A stretch of 64,000 bases of DNA from Qipengyuania oceanensis (GCF_009827535.1 NZ_WTYN01000001.1:1736001-1800000), one strand, 5' to 3'; shown: positions 8,759-17,630, counted from the stretch's first letter. Numbers and translations are program-made. The notes: generated from the letters alone by a model not told the origin.

Positions 8759-9048
8759 AAGCGATCGCGATCCCGTTCGCTATCGGTCACGCTGGCATCG
8801 TGACCCGTGCCGCTCGAAAGGAAGACCAGCCCCATCAGCGCGCTCATCAGCAGCATGGCGAAGCCGATGCCGAGGCCGGTGGCCAGGTAGAAGTGCCAAG
8901 ATACCGGCCCGACGTAGAGGTAGAGGCCCACCAATGCGACAAGCACGACGAGGAGCGTGACCGCCACCATGAAGCGCATCAGGCGCTTGTAGCGTCGCCA
9001 CGCGAAACTTGCGTTTTCTGGCTCGTCGAGAGGCGAAGGTGCGGCCAT
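8755..9048 (-). CDS. Small two-TM membrane protein, function unknown
   Basis: 97 residues from the ATG at 9048 (in-frame ATG at 9060 is possible). A short cytoplasmic N-terminus (SFAWRRYKRLMRFM) precedes two hydrophobic segments (VAVTLLVVLVALVGLYLYV and LATGLGIGFAMLLMSALMGL), then a charged tail ending in SERDRDRF. I do not recognise a named family with certainty; similar small proteins accompany housekeeping genes in Erythrobacteraceae. It stands alone, divergent from the CBS-domain gene. Confidence 0.7.
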   Translation of the reverse strand: MAAPSPLDEPENASFAWRRYKRLMRFMVAVTLLVVLVALVGLYLYVGPVSWHFYLATGLGIGFAMLLMSALMGLVFLSSGTGHDASVTDSERDRDRF

Positions 9049-9159
9049 GGCGAAGCTCATGCGGCAGGGTGCCTGCGCTGGCAAATGCTTTCCCACGCGC
9101 GCGATTCGCATTCTGGCCCGAAAAATGGCATTATGGCGGGAAAGGGAAAGGGTGGAACC

Positions 9160-9591
9160 ATGCAGATCGCGCATATTCTGGTGCATCGATCGCCGGGCGA
9201 GGTGATCACGATCGATGCGGAAGCGAGCGTCGCCGATGCAGTCAAGCTGCTCGCCGAAAAGAGGATCGGGGCCATGCCGGTGCTCGCCAACGGCTCGCTC
9301 GCCGGCATTTTCTCGGAACGCGACCTGCTTTACCGACTGGCACACGAGGGTTCGGCGTGCCTCGGTTCAAAGGTGGGCGACGTGATGACATCGCCCGCCA
9401 TCACCGTCGAGAAAAGCGCGCGCGCGGACGAGGCGCTCGGCCTGATGACCCGCCGCCGGATCCGGCACCTCCCGGTGACCGAAAACGGCGCCATGTGCGG
9501 GTTCGTTTCGATCGGCGACCTGGTCAAATCCCGGATCGTCGAGGTCGAACACGAAGCCGAAGCGCTCAAGGAATACATCGCCCACGGTTGA
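9160..9591 (+). CDS. CBS-domain protein
   Basis: 143 residues made of a tandem pair of CBS motifs (a Bateman module). The first spans about residues 8-65 (VADAVKLLAEKRIGAMPVL, GIFSERDLLYRL) and the second about 72-130 (VGDVMTSPAITVEKSA, MTRRRIRHLPVTENG, GFVSIGDLVKSRI). Such stand-alone modules bind adenosine nucleotides and regulate partners. The ATG at 9160 follows the purine-rich aaagggtgg; an in-frame ATG at 9133 would add nine residues. A helical tail (EVEHEAEALKEYIAHG) may mediate dimerisation. Confidence 0.9.
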   Translation: MQIAHILVHRSPGEVITIDAEASVADAVKLLAEKRIGAMPVLANGSLAGIFSERDLLYRLAHEGSACLGSKVGDVMTSPAITVEKSARADEALGLMTRRRIRHLPVTENGAMCGFVSIGDLVKSRIVEVEHEAEALKEYIAHG

Positions 9592-9622
9592 GCATGGGTG
9601 ACGCGCTCCCTACATCGCACTC

Positions 9623-9952
9623 ATGACCCATCCACTCATCCTGACGCCGGCAGCCGCCCAGCGCGTGGCCGCAATCGCCAGCAAGCAGGCGAAGCCCGCG
9701 ATCCTGCGCCTGTCCGTCGAAGGTGGGGGATGCTCCGGCTTCCAGTACAAGTTCGACCTGGCAGAAGCTGCGGACGCGGACGATACCGTCAGCGAAACCG
9801 AAGGCGTCCAGCTCGTGGTGGACCCGGTCAGCCTGGACCTCGTCGGCGGGAGCACTGTGGATTTCGTCGAATCGCTGGGGGGCGCGGCCTTCAAGGTCGA
9901 GAATCCCAACGCGGCAGCAGGGTGCGGGTGCGGATCGAGCTTCGGGATTTAG
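9623..9952 (+). CDS. erpA: Iron-sulfur cluster insertion/assembly protein, ErpA/IscA type
   Basis: 109 residues of the HesB/IscA family. The three cluster-binding cysteines are present: C37 in GGGCSGFQY, and C101 and C103 in the C-terminal CGCGSSF. A-type carriers accept Fe-S clusters from the assembly scaffold and deliver them to apo-enzymes. It sits 31 bases after the CBS gene and 38 bases before exonuclease III, so the three may be co-transcribed. ErpA versus another A-type carrier cannot be settled from sequence alone. Confidence 0.9.
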   Translation: MTHPLILTPAAAQRVAAIASKQAKPAILRLSVEGGGCSGFQYKFDLAEAADADDTVSETEGVQLVVDPVSLDLVGGSTVDFVESLGGAAFKVENPNAAAGCGCGSSFGI

Positions 9953-9990
9953 ATTAGACCCGCCGGGCCACTTCGGGCATCACGCAGGCC

Positions 9991-10776
9991 ATGCGTATCG
10001 CCAGCTTTAACATCAACGGAATCAAGGCGCGCTTGCCGCGTCTCATCGAATGGCTCGAGGAAACCCGGCCCAAGGTCGCCTGCCTGCAGGAAATCAAGAC
10101 CATGGACGACGGCTTCCCGGCCGATGCCTTCGAGAAGATCGGCTACAAGGCGATCTGGCACGGCCAGAAGAGCTTCAATGGCGTGGCGATCCTGGCCGAC
10201 GGGATCGAGCCGGTCGAAACCAGGCGCGGTCTCGGCATCAACGGGCCGAACGAGGGCGAAGGCGAGCAGGCCCGGTATCTCGAAGCCGATATCGACGGCG
10301 TGCGGGTCGGCTGTATCTACCTGCCCAACGGCAACCCCCATCCCGGACCGAAGTTCGACTACAAGCTGGCATGGATGAAGCGCCTGCGCGAACGGGCGAC
10401 CGAACTATGGGCGCTGGAAATCCCCTGTGCGCTGGTCGGCGACTATAATGTCATTCCCGAAGACAAGGATGTCTGGTCACCCAAGGCGATGGCGGGCGAC
10501 GCACTGATGCAGCCCGAATCGCGCGACGCCTATGCCCGGCTGCTCGCGGACGGCTGGACGGATGCAATCGATACGCTCAATCCGCGTGGCGGCGTCTGGA
10601 CCTACTGGGATTACCAGGCCGGCGCATGGCAACGCGACCATGGCTTTCGTATCGATCACCTGCTGCTGAGCCCCGAACTGGCCGATGCCATGACCGCGGC
10701 CGGAGTCGACAAGGAATATCGCGGCCGCGAAAAAGCGAGCGACCACACCCCGGTATGGGTGGAGATCGCTCGCTAG
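9991..10776 (+). CDS. xth: Exodeoxyribonuclease III (AP endonuclease)
   Basis: 261 residues, an EEP-fold nuclease of the Xth/ExoIII family. Metal and catalytic residues are visible: N7 in ASFNINGIKAR, E34 in CLQEIK, the Asp/Asn pair in LVGDYNVIPEDKDVW, and the terminal D-H pair in ASDHTPVWVEI. It cleaves abasic sites and removes blocked 3' ends in base-excision repair. The next feature is a hairpin that can terminate both this gene and the converging sleB-like gene. Confidence 0.95.
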   Translation: MRIASFNINGIKARLPRLIEWLEETRPKVACLQEIKTMDDGFPADAFEKIGYKAIWHGQKSFNGVAILADGIEPVETRRGLGINGPNEGEGEQARYLEADIDGVRVGCIYLPNGNPHPGPKFDYKLAWMKRLRERATELWALEIPCALVGDYNVIPEDKDVWSPKAMAGDALMQPESRDAYARLLADGWTDAIDTLNPRGGVWTYWDYQAGAWQRDHGFRIDHLLLSPELADAMTAAGVDKEYRGREKASDHTPVWVEIAR

Positions 10777-10783
10777 AGTTCGC

Positions 10784-10817
10784 AGGTTTCGGGACCATCT
10801 TGGGTCCCATGAAACCT
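10784..10817. terminator. Bidirectional hairpin between xth and the SleB-like gene
   Basis: Inverted repeat aggtttc-gggacc paired with ggtccc-at-gaaacct around a six-base loop, directly between two converging stop codons. The flanking T tracts are short, so this is a probable rather than certain terminator. Confidence 0.6.
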
Positions 10818-11495
10818 TTATCGGTAGAAGATGTGACTATCGATCGTCGCGCGGGCGATCTTCTTGTTGGCCCAGCCCGGGCGCACGTATTTCGCATGGA
10901 AATACAGCGAATCGGCGGCCTTGCTGTCCCACATGCCTTCATGCGCGATCCTGGCGATGGCACGGGCCTTGCGCCAGGCGTTCGATGACGTCCGGATCTG
11001 AGGCATCGCCCCGTTCTTCACGAAGGAGAACTGCGACCGCTGATAGACGACGCTGCAATAGCTGGCGGGAAACTGCCGCGATTCGGCGCGATTGATGATG
11101 ACCTGTGCGACGGCGAGCTGCCCGTCGAGCGGCTCCCCGCGCGATTCGAAATAAACCGCACCGGCAAGGCACTGCATCTCTTCGGAAAGCTGCTCGGACA
11201 CTTCGGTATGCGCGACCAGTTCGTGCAGGCTCGAGGCCACGCGCACCGACGGCCGATCCTCAGCCGTATCGTCTTGCGGAAGGGGCTGGACCACGGGTTG
11301 TGAAACGGTGACCGGTTCTTCGGCTGCCGCGCTCGCCGGGACGATTTCGTCCGTCAGCGCGATTTCGGCAGATTGTGCTGGCGTTGCCGAATCGGCAGCC
11401 TGTGCATTGGCGCCGGAACCATCGACGCTCGAGAAGATTACGAAAATACCTGCAGCGATTGCTGCAAGACTTGCTTTGGCAGTTTTACGACTCAT
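10818..11495 (-). CDS. SleB-type cell wall hydrolase, exported
   Basis: 225 residues. An N-terminal membrane or signal segment (KASLAAIAAGIFVIFSSV), an acidic and Pro-rich linker (about residues 30-90), then a Hydrolase_2/SleB domain to the end, with CLAGAVYFESRGEP carrying the catalytic-type Glu, followed by AVAQVIINRAESRQFP and the C-terminal SHIFYR. SleB-family enzymes are lytic transglycosylases or hydrolases of peptidoglycan; in non-sporing alphaproteobacteria they remodel the wall in the periplasm. The gene stands alone. Confidence 0.88.
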   Translation of the reverse strand: MSRKTAKASLAAIAAGIFVIFSSVDGSGANAQAADSATPAQSAEIALTDEIVPASAAAEEPVTVSQPVVQPLPQDDTAEDRPSVRVASSLHELVAHTEVSEQLSEEMQCLAGAVYFESRGEPLDGQLAVAQVIINRAESRQFPASYCSVVYQRSQFSFVKNGAMPQIRTSSNAWRKARAIARIAHEGMWDSKAADSLYFHAKYVRPGWANKKIARATIDSHIFYR

Positions 11496-11695
11496 GATCC
11501 CGATGATCTGAGCGGTGAACGGACCTGTCGCAGGCTGGAACCAGTTGCGCGTTGTTTGCGTCGAAAAATGTAGGTTCTTGCTGGCCTGCCGGCCATTCCC
11601 CGTCTGCGTGCTAGCCAGTCGACCCCAATGCCGCCGTGCCGCCTACGCTCTTACGAAGTGGGCGGGCAAATAACGGGTGAAATCCTTAAGTCAAC

Positions 11696-12031
11696 TCAAT
11701 GCTGCAGTGCAGCGATGAAGCGTTCTCCATCTGGGACATCCAGTTCGACGATCCATAAATCCGGATCCTGAACGCCCCTCCGCACCAGATATTCGGAGAA
11801 ATCTTCTTTATTTTCAGATGTTTCTTCACGCGTACAGGTAAAGCTGCGCGAACCGTCGAGTTGCGGCATCCTCTCGTGCAACCGCGCATTCCCGCCGCGC
11901 TCCATGGTTAACACCGCGAGGGTACCGGCCTCCCGATGCCCACGCGAAATCACAGTCGCGAATCCTCCAGCCGCCTCTACCGCGCGGATCAAGCCACTCA
12001 CTTCCAGGTGCGTCGGGAGGCGAGCTTCCAC
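11696..12031 (-). CDS. DUF1491 family protein
   Basis: 111 residues starting at a GTG (VEARLPTHLEVSGLIRAVE), matching the DUF1491 family of alphaproteobacteria: GGFATVISRGHREAGTLAVLT, then RLHERMPQLDGSRSF, and a C-terminal acidic strand with DPDLWIVELD. The function is unknown. It lies 10 bases after the thioesterase stop, the last gene of the leftward block that begins with hpf. Confidence 0.85.
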   Translation of the reverse strand: MEARLPTHLEVSGLIRAVEAAGGFATVISRGHREAGTLAVLTMERGGNARLHERMPQLDGSRSFTCTREETSENKEDFSEYLVRRGVQDPDLWIVELDVPDGERFIAALQH

Positions 12032-12041
12032 CTGTCAGGAC

Positions 12042-12545
12042 TCAGCCGGGCCGGTAGCCGGGAAGGCCCGACAGGGCGATCCGCGAACGCATGAACGTGC
12101 CGGTACCACGCCCGATCTCGTCGCCCTCGGCATCGACCAGCCGCGATTCCGCGACGAAAACCCGCCGTCGGCCGCTGATCCACTTGCCTTCGGCCACCAC
12201 CGCGCCTTCGCGGACGGGCTTGGTGAAATGCAGGTTGAACGAGGTGGTCAGCAGGAAACGGTCGGTCGCCAGCGTGTTGGCCGCGTAAAAGGCCGCGTCG
12301 TCGAGCATCTTGAAATAGATCGTCCCGTGCGCCGCGCCGGCTGCGTGAAAGACCTCGCTCGTCACCTCGAACCTGATCCGCGCCAGGCCCTCGCCGGTGA
12401 TTTCCAGTGTCGACTGGAAGAGCTGGTTGATCGGCGCTTGGCGATACAGGTTTTCCAGCGCGCGGTGATGCTGGTCGGCGCCGGAAGGACCCGCTTCCCG
12501 ATCAGGCCCCGTTTCCCCTTCAGGCAGCGTCACGATCGATCGCAT
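12042..12545 (-). CDS. PaaI-type hotdog thioesterase
   Basis: A hotdog-fold protein of about 167 residues. The core helix and catalytic region reads EVFHAAGAAHGTIYFKMLDDAAFYAAN, followed by the strands FLLTTSFNLHFTKPVREG and AEGKWISGRRRVFVAES. PaaI-like enzymes hydrolyse acyl-CoA thioesters. The annotated start at 12545 overlaps the end of ptsN by 26 bases; a GTG at 12533 (VTLPEGETGPD) is an equally possible start. The substrate is unknown. Confidence 0.85.
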   Translation of the reverse strand: MRSIVTLPEGETGPDREAGPSGADQHHRALENLYRQAPINQLFQSTLEITGEGLARIRFEVTSEVFHAAGAAHGTIYFKMLDDAAFYAANTLATDRFLLTTSFNLHFTKPVREGAVVAEGKWISGRRRVFVAESRLVDAEGDEIGRGTGTFMRSRIALSGLPGYRPG

Positions 12546-12981
12546 TCGTCAGCATGGCATAGAGCGCATCGTCGTCGGCTGCGTCCATCAGGGCCGCGTG
12601 CCGCTCGTCGTCGCGAACCATGCGCGAGATCGCGGCCAGGGCATGGAGATGGGTCGCACCCGAATTGGCGGGCGACAGCAGACCAATCACCATGTCGACC
12701 GGCATGGCGTCCGCCGCCCGGAAGTCGACCGGCGAAGTCAGCCGAAGGACCGCAGCGACCGGCCGGTTGATGCCGTCTATCCGGGCATGCGGCAAAGCGA
12801 CCCCACGCCCGAAGCCGGTCGATCCGAGCTGCTCGCGCTCCTCCAGTGCATCGAGAACGAGCGCCGGATCGAGCGCGTAGCTGCGCGCGAACAGGCCGGA
12901 AAGCGCGTGCAGGATCCCGTCCTTGTCCTTCGCCGCGATCGTGTCGATCGCTGCGGGCACGAGATTGAACTTGGCATTCAT
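12520..12981 (-). CDS. ptsN: Nitrogen-PTS EIIA component PtsN
   Basis: 153 residues of the PTS EIIA type-2 fold, with the phospho-acceptor histidine H65 in RGVALPHARIDG. PtsN receives phosphate from the NPr protein of the nitrogen-related phosphotransfer chain and regulates potassium, nitrogen and stress responses. The start is the ATG at 12981 (MNAKFNLVP), where homology begins. It follows hpf, as in the widespread rpoN-hpf-ptsN cluster, but rpoN is not next to it here. Confidence 0.92.
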   Translation of the reverse strand: MNAKFNLVPAAIDTIAAKDKDGILHALSGLFARSYALDPALVLDALEEREQLGSTGFGRGVALPHARIDGINRPVAAVLRLTSPVDFRAADAMPVDMVIGLLSPANSGATHLHALAAISRMVRDDERHAALMDAADDDALYAMLTNAIDRDAA

Positions 12982-13101
12982 GGCTATCGGTCTGTGTCCG
13001 GTCAGTCGCAGGACGGGCGATGGCAAGGGCGAGGCCGAACGCCACGCCTGCTCAGATTCCCGTCGGTTTGAAACGCGCCCCGCGAACCGCATCGCCGAGC
13101 G

Positions 13102-13674
13102 CTATCTTGGTTCGACCCAGCCGATCGAACCATCGCGGCGGCGATAGACCATATTATGGCTGCCCGTACCAGCATTTTTGAAAAGCAGTGCGTTCGTGTC
13201 GCGCAGGTCGAGCATCATCACCGCGTCCGCCACGCTCGCCTCCGGGATGTCTGCGGTCGTCTCGGCGATGATCGGCGGCGCATCGCTGGTCTCGATCTCG
13301 TCGTCCGAATCATCCTCGATCGGGGCGAAGATGGTATAGGCAGCCTCCTCCTCGCGCAGGGCATAGGATTGCTGCTGATGCCGGTCCTGAATTCGCCGCT
13401 TGTAGCGCCGCAACTGCTTCTCGGTCTTGCCGCAAGCCTGGTCGAACGCCTGGTGTACGTCGTGCGCGGTGCCGTGCGCCTTCACGATCATGGAGTGCAT
13501 CACATGGGTGACGATGTCGCAGCTGTAGGCGCCGCCGGGTTCCTTCCCGAAAGTGACATGCGAGGAAATCGCGTTGGCGAAAAACTTCTCGACCGATGAC
13601 GTGAGGCGCTCGGTCACGTGCTCCTGCAGAGCGGCGCCGGTTTCGATCTGGTGCCCGGATACGCGAATTTCCAT
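13102..13674 (-). CDS. hpf: Ribosome hibernation-promoting factor, long form
   Basis: 190 residues. The N-terminal HPF/RaiA domain (MEIRVSGHQIETGAAL to QLRRYKRRIQD) is followed by an acidic linker and a C-terminal dimerisation domain (VADAVMMLDLRDTNALLFKN and MVYRRRDGSIGWVEP). Long HPF forms inactive 100S ribosome dimers in stationary phase. I chose ATG 13674 because homology begins there and GGAG lies 11 bases upstream; a GTG at 13686 would add four residues directly against that GGAG. Confidence 0.93.
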   Translation of the reverse strand: MEIRVSGHQIETGAALQEHVTERLTSSVEKFFANAISSHVTFGKEPGGAYSCDIVTHVMHSMIVKAHGTAHDVHQAFDQACGKTEKQLRRYKRRIQDRHQQQSYALREEEAAYTIFAPIEDDSDDEIETSDAPPIIAETTADIPEASVADAVMMLDLRDTNALLFKNAGTGSHNMVYRRRDGSIGWVEPR

Positions 13675-13712
13675 CGTCTTGTTCACTCCAGTGTGTTCTG
13701 CGACCCCTGCCT

Positions 13713-14402
13713 TCAGGTCTGCCAGATCGGCTTCTCGATCCGCGACAGGAATTCGGCGTGCCGTGCCAGTTCCACCGCACTCGGCGCGTGCGGCCGTGGC
13801 TCGCGGCGGGGGCGATCCGAGCGCACGATCTGCACTGTGGTGGTAATCCGGCTCGCGGTCACGGCCTCTGCAGCGAGTTCGAGGCCGATCTGCCGCCCGC
13901 CGTTCAATTCAAGATAGACCTGCGCGAGCAATTCCGCGTCCAGCAGCGCCCCGTGCTTCACCCGGTGGCTGCGATCGATGCCGTAGCGGGTACACAATGC
14001 GTCGAGCGACAACTTCGCGCCCGGATGCCGCTTGCGCGCGATCGCTACCGTGTCGACCATGCGGGTCAGGCAGACCGCCGCCATGCCGCAATTCTCGAGC
14101 TCGAAATTGAGGAAGCCGAAGTCGAACGAGGCATTGTGCGCGACCAGCCGCGAATCCTCGATGAAGTCGAGCAGCTCATGCGCCTTCTCCACGAAGCGCG
14201 GCTTGTCGGAGAGGAAAGCCGCGGAAAGGCCATGCACAGCCTCGGCGCCTGCGGGCATGTCGCGATCGGGGTTGAAATAGGCGTGGTAGGTGCGCCCGGT
14301 CGGCATCCGGTCGATCAGTTCGACGCAGCCGATTTCGACCATCCGGTCCCCCGTCTTGGGATCGAGGCCGGTGGTTTCGGTATCGAACACGATTTCACGC
14401 AT
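13713..14402 (-). CDS. dnaQ: DNA polymerase III epsilon subunit (proofreading exonuclease)
   Basis: 229 residues of the DEDDh exonuclease family. ExoI is VFDTETTGLDP near the N-terminus, ExoII is LVAHNASFDFGFLN, and ExoIII is HGALLDAELLAQVYLEL with the catalytic H and D. The tail (LSRIEKPIWQ) is the probable alpha-subunit contact. The protein provides 3'-5' proofreading in the replicative polymerase. It is 55 bases after coaE and is the last gene of the ppsR-maf-aroE-coaE-dnaQ block. Confidence 0.95.
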   Translation of the reverse strand: MREIVFDTETTGLDPKTGDRMVEIGCVELIDRMPTGRTYHAYFNPDRDMPAGAEAVHGLSAAFLSDKPRFVEKAHELLDFIEDSRLVAHNASFDFGFLNFELENCGMAAVCLTRMVDTVAIARKRHPGAKLSLDALCTRYGIDRSHRVKHGALLDAELLAQVYLELNGGRQIGLELAAEAVTASRITTTVQIVRSDRPRREPRPHAPSAVELARHAEFLSRIEKPIWQT

Positions 14403-14457
14403 TCTGGAGACTATCGGACCGAAAGCGCCCGCTGGCAAGGGGCGAGCTGAGCGTTTT

Positions 14458-15057
14458 TCAATGCCGCGTTTCGCGCAGGCTGGCGACCAGCTCGCGTACA
14501 GCTGCGCGCGTTTTCTCGAGCGTCGTGCCCGTATCGATGACGTGGTCGGCGCGCGCGCGCTTTTCGGCATCGGGCACCTGCAATTCCAGGATATGCGCGA
14601 ATTTCTCGGGCGTCATGCCGGGGCGGGCAAGCACGCGGCGGCGCTGGACGTCGGCGGGCGCGGAGACCACGATGACCCGGTCGACTGCCTCTTGGCCGCC
14701 TTTCTCGAAGAGAAGCGGAATATCGAACACGACGATCGGCGCGCCGGCATGTTCGATCATGAACGCCTCGCGCTTGCGGGCGACGGCGGGATGCACGATG
14801 GCCTCAAGCGCGGCGAGCGCATGGGGATCCCCGAAAACCTGTGCGCCGAGCTCCTCGCGCCGGACGCCCTCAGGGCCCGTCGAGCCTGGGAAACGCGCTT
14901 CGATCGCTTCGTTGAGCGCGCCGCCGGGCCCCTGCATTACGCGCACTTCGTGATCGGCATCGAAGACAGGAACACCTTCTTCCAGAAACATCTCTGCCAC
15001 GGTCGACTTGCCCATGCCGATGGATCCGGTGAGGCCGAGGATCACGGGGCGGGTCAT
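14458..15057 (-). CDS. coaE: Dephospho-CoA kinase
   Basis: 199 residues, P-loop kinase of the last step of coenzyme A synthesis. Walker A is GLTGSIGMGKSTVAEMF, followed by FDADHEVRVM and the lid region KREAFMIEHAGAP. The C-terminal VIDTGTTLEKTRAAVREL is typical. The ATG overlaps the aroE stop (ATGA), part of an unbroken chain of overlapping genes. Confidence 0.95.
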   Translation of the reverse strand: MTRPVILGLTGSIGMGKSTVAEMFLEEGVPVFDADHEVRVMQGPGGALNEAIEARFPGSTGPEGVRREELGAQVFGDPHALAALEAIVHPAVARKREAFMIEHAGAPIVVFDIPLLFEKGGQEAVDRVIVVSAPADVQRRRVLARPGMTPEKFAHILELQVPDAEKRARADHVIDTGTTLEKTRAAVRELVASLRETRH

Positions 15058-15914
15058 GCCGTTAGCCTTTCGCGCAACTGGGCATCTCCATCATCGCGCG
15101 GCGCCGGTTGACCGAAGAAGCGCTCGAATGCGACAGCCGCTTGGCCGATCAGCATCGAGAGCCCGTCGATGGTCCTGAAACCGGCTGCCTCGGCATTCTC
15201 CAGGAATTCGGTACGAACCGGATCGGTTACTACATCATATGCAATCGAATCAGGGGGCGCATGGCTCCAGTCGAAGACAAGCGGCGGCTGGCCCCGCATG
15301 CCCAGCGGACTGGCGTTCACGACCAGATCGCAACAGCCCTCGCGATCGTCGAAGGCGAAGTCGGTGGGATCTGCGAAAAGCGCCAAGTCTACTGCATGAT
15401 GCTCGCCATCGGGCGCGAGTTCGTCGAGCAGCGCCCGCGCCTTGTCGGGATTGCGGCCGGCAACGACGAGCGTGAACCCCTCCCCCGCCAGCGCCGCGAT
15501 GATCGCACGCGCCGCTCCGCCCGTCCCCAGGATGCGCGCCATGCGAAAGTAGTGAGTGCGTTTCAGATCGTGCTGCAAGGCCTCGAGGAAGCCGGGCGCA
15601 TCGGTGTTGGTCCCGGTCAGGCCGCCCTTCCCGTCCGGCGTGATCGTATTGACTGCACCAATCGCGGAGGCAATCGGATCGGTTGTATCGAGCAGCGGCA
15701 AGACCGCCTGTTTGTGCGGCATGGTGACGTTGCACCCGCGCCAGTCCGGGTCGGCGCGCCGCGCCGCCAGGTAATCCGCGAGTCCGTCGGCGGTGACGTG
15801 GCATGCACGGTATTCGGCATTGATCCCGAGCTTGTCGAGCCAGCAGCCGTGAATCGCCGGGGACTTCGACTGGGCGATCGGATCGCCGATCACTTCTGCA
15901 TAGACGCGCGTCAT
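15054..15914 (-). CDS. aroE: Shikimate dehydrogenase (NADP+)
   Basis: 286 residues. The N-terminal substrate domain shows AEVIGDPIAQSKSPAIHGCWL and CNVTMPHKQAVLP with the catalytic Lys. The NADP domain has MARILGTGGAARAIIAALAG and VVAGRNPDKAR, and the C-terminal IDGLSMLIGQAAVAFERFFG closes the fold. It reduces 3-dehydroshikimate in aromatic amino acid synthesis. It overlaps both neighbours by ATGA. Confidence 0.95.
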   Translation of the reverse strand: MTRVYAEVIGDPIAQSKSPAIHGCWLDKLGINAEYRACHVTADGLADYLAARRADPDWRGCNVTMPHKQAVLPLLDTTDPIASAIGAVNTITPDGKGGLTGTNTDAPGFLEALQHDLKRTHYFRMARILGTGGAARAIIAALAGEGFTLVVAGRNPDKARALLDELAPDGEHHAVDLALFADPTDFAFDDREGCCDLVVNASPLGMRGQPPLVFDWSHAPPDSIAYDVVTDPVRTEFLENAEAAGFRTIDGLSMLIGQAAVAFERFFGQPAPRDDGDAQLRERLTA

Positions 15915-16498
15915 GCCTCGAGCACTCCGCGGCCCCGCAAGGCCGACAGCACCTGCAGCAGCGGCATTCCGAGCACTGTGAACTGGTCGCCGATGATCCG
16001 GTCGAACAATTGCACTCCCCTGCCCTCGATCCGGAACACGCCGACACAGTGGGAGACTTCGGGCCATTCGGCATCGAGATAACGCCCGATGAAATCCTCG
16101 CTCAGTTCGCGCACATCGAGCCGTGCCTCCGCATGGCCGACCCAGTCGACCTTGCCGCCGCGGGCCAGTGCGGCCGCGCTGTGCAGGTGCATCGGTTTGC
16201 CGGAAAAGAAGCGCAGGTGGTCCGCCGCCTGCTCGCGGCTGTCCGGCTTGTCGAACCGGCGGCCACCGCACACGACCAGCGAGTCGCTGCCGAGCACCCA
16301 GTCGCCGGCGCGCTGTCCGGAAATCATTGCAGCCTTGGCCGCAGCAAGCGCCTGCGCGATTTCGGACGCATCGGCATCCTCCATCGCCGTTTCGAGCGCA
16401 CGTTCGTCGATCTCGGCGGGCTGGCTCTCGTAAGCGATGCCCGCCGCATTTAGCATCGCCCGGCGCGAGGCGCTTTTAGAAGCGAGGACCAGGCTCAT
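15911..16498 (-). CDS. maf: Maf family nucleotide pyrophosphatase
   Basis: 195 residues, beginning with the diagnostic LASKSASRRAMLNAAGI. Also present are WVLGSDSLVVCGGRRFDKP and the segment VSHCVGVFRIEGRGVQLFDRIIGD. Maf proteins hydrolyse non-canonical or modified nucleoside triphosphates to monophosphates and diphosphate. It overlaps ppsR and aroE by ATGA on both sides. Confidence 0.93.
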   Translation of the reverse strand: MSLVLASKSASRRAMLNAAGIAYESQPAEIDERALETAMEDADASEIAQALAAAKAAMISGQRAGDWVLGSDSLVVCGGRRFDKPDSREQAADHLRFFSGKPMHLHSAAALARGGKVDWVGHAEARLDVRELSEDFIGRYLDAEWPEVSHCVGVFRIEGRGVQLFDRIIGDQFTVLGMPLLQVLSALRGRGVLEA

Positions 16499-17337
16499 AC
16501 CGGACCCTGGTGCACCAGCGGCGCATCCTCGCCCTTGCGCTGGCCGAGCAGCCGGATCGCTGCAGCAGCCGTTTCCTCGATCGACCGGCGGGTCACGTCG
16601 ATCACCGGCCAGCCGTTGTCGGCGAACATCCGCCGGGCGTATTTCAGCTCGGCCTGGACGCGGTCGTCCTGGACGTAACTGGTGTCGGTATCCTCGTGCA
16701 GGCTGAGCAGCCGGTTGCGGCGGATCTGGACCAGCCGGTCGGCCGCTGTGGTCAGTCCGATGACCAGCGGCTTTCTCAAGCGGAACAGCACGTCCGGTGG
16801 CGGGCTCTCGACCACGATCGGGATATTCGCGGTCTTGTATCCGCGATTGGCGAGATAGATGCTGGTCGGCGTCTTCGAGGTACGGGACACGCCGGCAAGG
16901 ACGATATCGGCCTCTTCCCAGTCTTCCCAGCCGACCCCGTCGTCGTGGGCGATCGTGTACTGGATCGCTTCAACTCGCTCGAAATAGGCCTCGTCCATTG
17001 CGTGCTGCCGCCCCGGCCGCCCGTGCGCTTCCTGTCCCAGCTGCGATTCGAGCGCCTCGGTCACGGCATCGAGCGCCGGCACGGCGGGCAGCCCCAGCGC
17101 GCGGCATTGCTCCTCCAGCCGCTTGCGCGTGTCCTCGTTCACCAGCGTGAACAGCACGAGGCCGGGATTTTGCCCGATCTCGGGGATAATCCGGTCGAGA
17201 TGCTGGCGCGAGCGGACCATCGGCCAGAAATGGCGGGTCACGTCGGCATCGTCGAACTGGGCGAGCGCCGCCTTGGCGATCATCTCCAGCGTCTCGCCGG
17301 TGGAATCGGACAGGAGGTGGAGGTTGAGGCGGGTCAT
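16495..17337 (-). CDS. ppsR: Pyruvate phosphate dikinase/PEP synthase regulatory protein (DUF299)
   Basis: 280 residues from the ATG at 17337, where family homology begins (NLHLLSDSTGETLEMIAKAAL). The nucleotide-binding stretch GVSRTSKTPTSIYLANRGY is characteristic. DUF299 proteins are bifunctional kinase/phosphorylases that inactivate and reactivate PEP synthase or PPDK. It is the first gene of the leftward block and faces hemE across the only long non-coding gap in the window. In Caulobacter its homologue lies beside the chromosomal origin. Confidence 0.92.
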   Translation of the reverse strand: MTRLNLHLLSDSTGETLEMIAKAALAQFDDADVTRHFWPMVRSRQHLDRIIPEIGQNPGLVLFTLVNEDTRKRLEEQCRALGLPAVPALDAVTEALESQLGQEAHGRPGRQHAMDEAYFERVEAIQYTIAHDDGVGWEDWEEADIVLAGVSRTSKTPTSIYLANRGYKTANIPIVVESPPPDVLFRLRKPLVIGLTTAADRLVQIRRNRLLSLHEDTDTSYVQDDRVQAELKYARRMFADNGWPVIDVTRRSIEETAAAAIRLLGQRKGEDAPLVHQGPV

Positions 17338-17366
17338 GGAGTTCTGTTCGGCCGGGTCGGGGAGGG

Positions 17367-17375
17367 TGTGGACAA
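17367..17375 (-). promoter_or_regulatory. DnaA-box-like nonamer
   Basis: On the minus strand the sequence reads ttgtccaca, one mismatch from the consensus ttatccaca. A second, weaker match (ctttccaca, two mismatches) lies at 17599-17607 on the plus strand, 23 bases before the A/T run. Confidence 0.4.
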
Positions 17376-17630
17376 GCACCGGCATAAACCACGGGACAGG
17401 GCGGCGGACAAGTTCGGCACGCGATTCCACCCCCATTGCGAGTCCTGCTCAGGGCAAACCGTCGACAGGCTGGGCCTTCCATGCACAGCCTGTTGGTAAC
17501 GAGGAGAACTTCGGCTTGACCATGGATGGCTCGCGAGTCCCGTCATGCGCCAAGCGGGTTGAGGGACGGGCAAATCGGGCATAGAGCGCTTTTGCCCGCT
17601 TTCCACAGGGCCAACAGACTCCATCATACC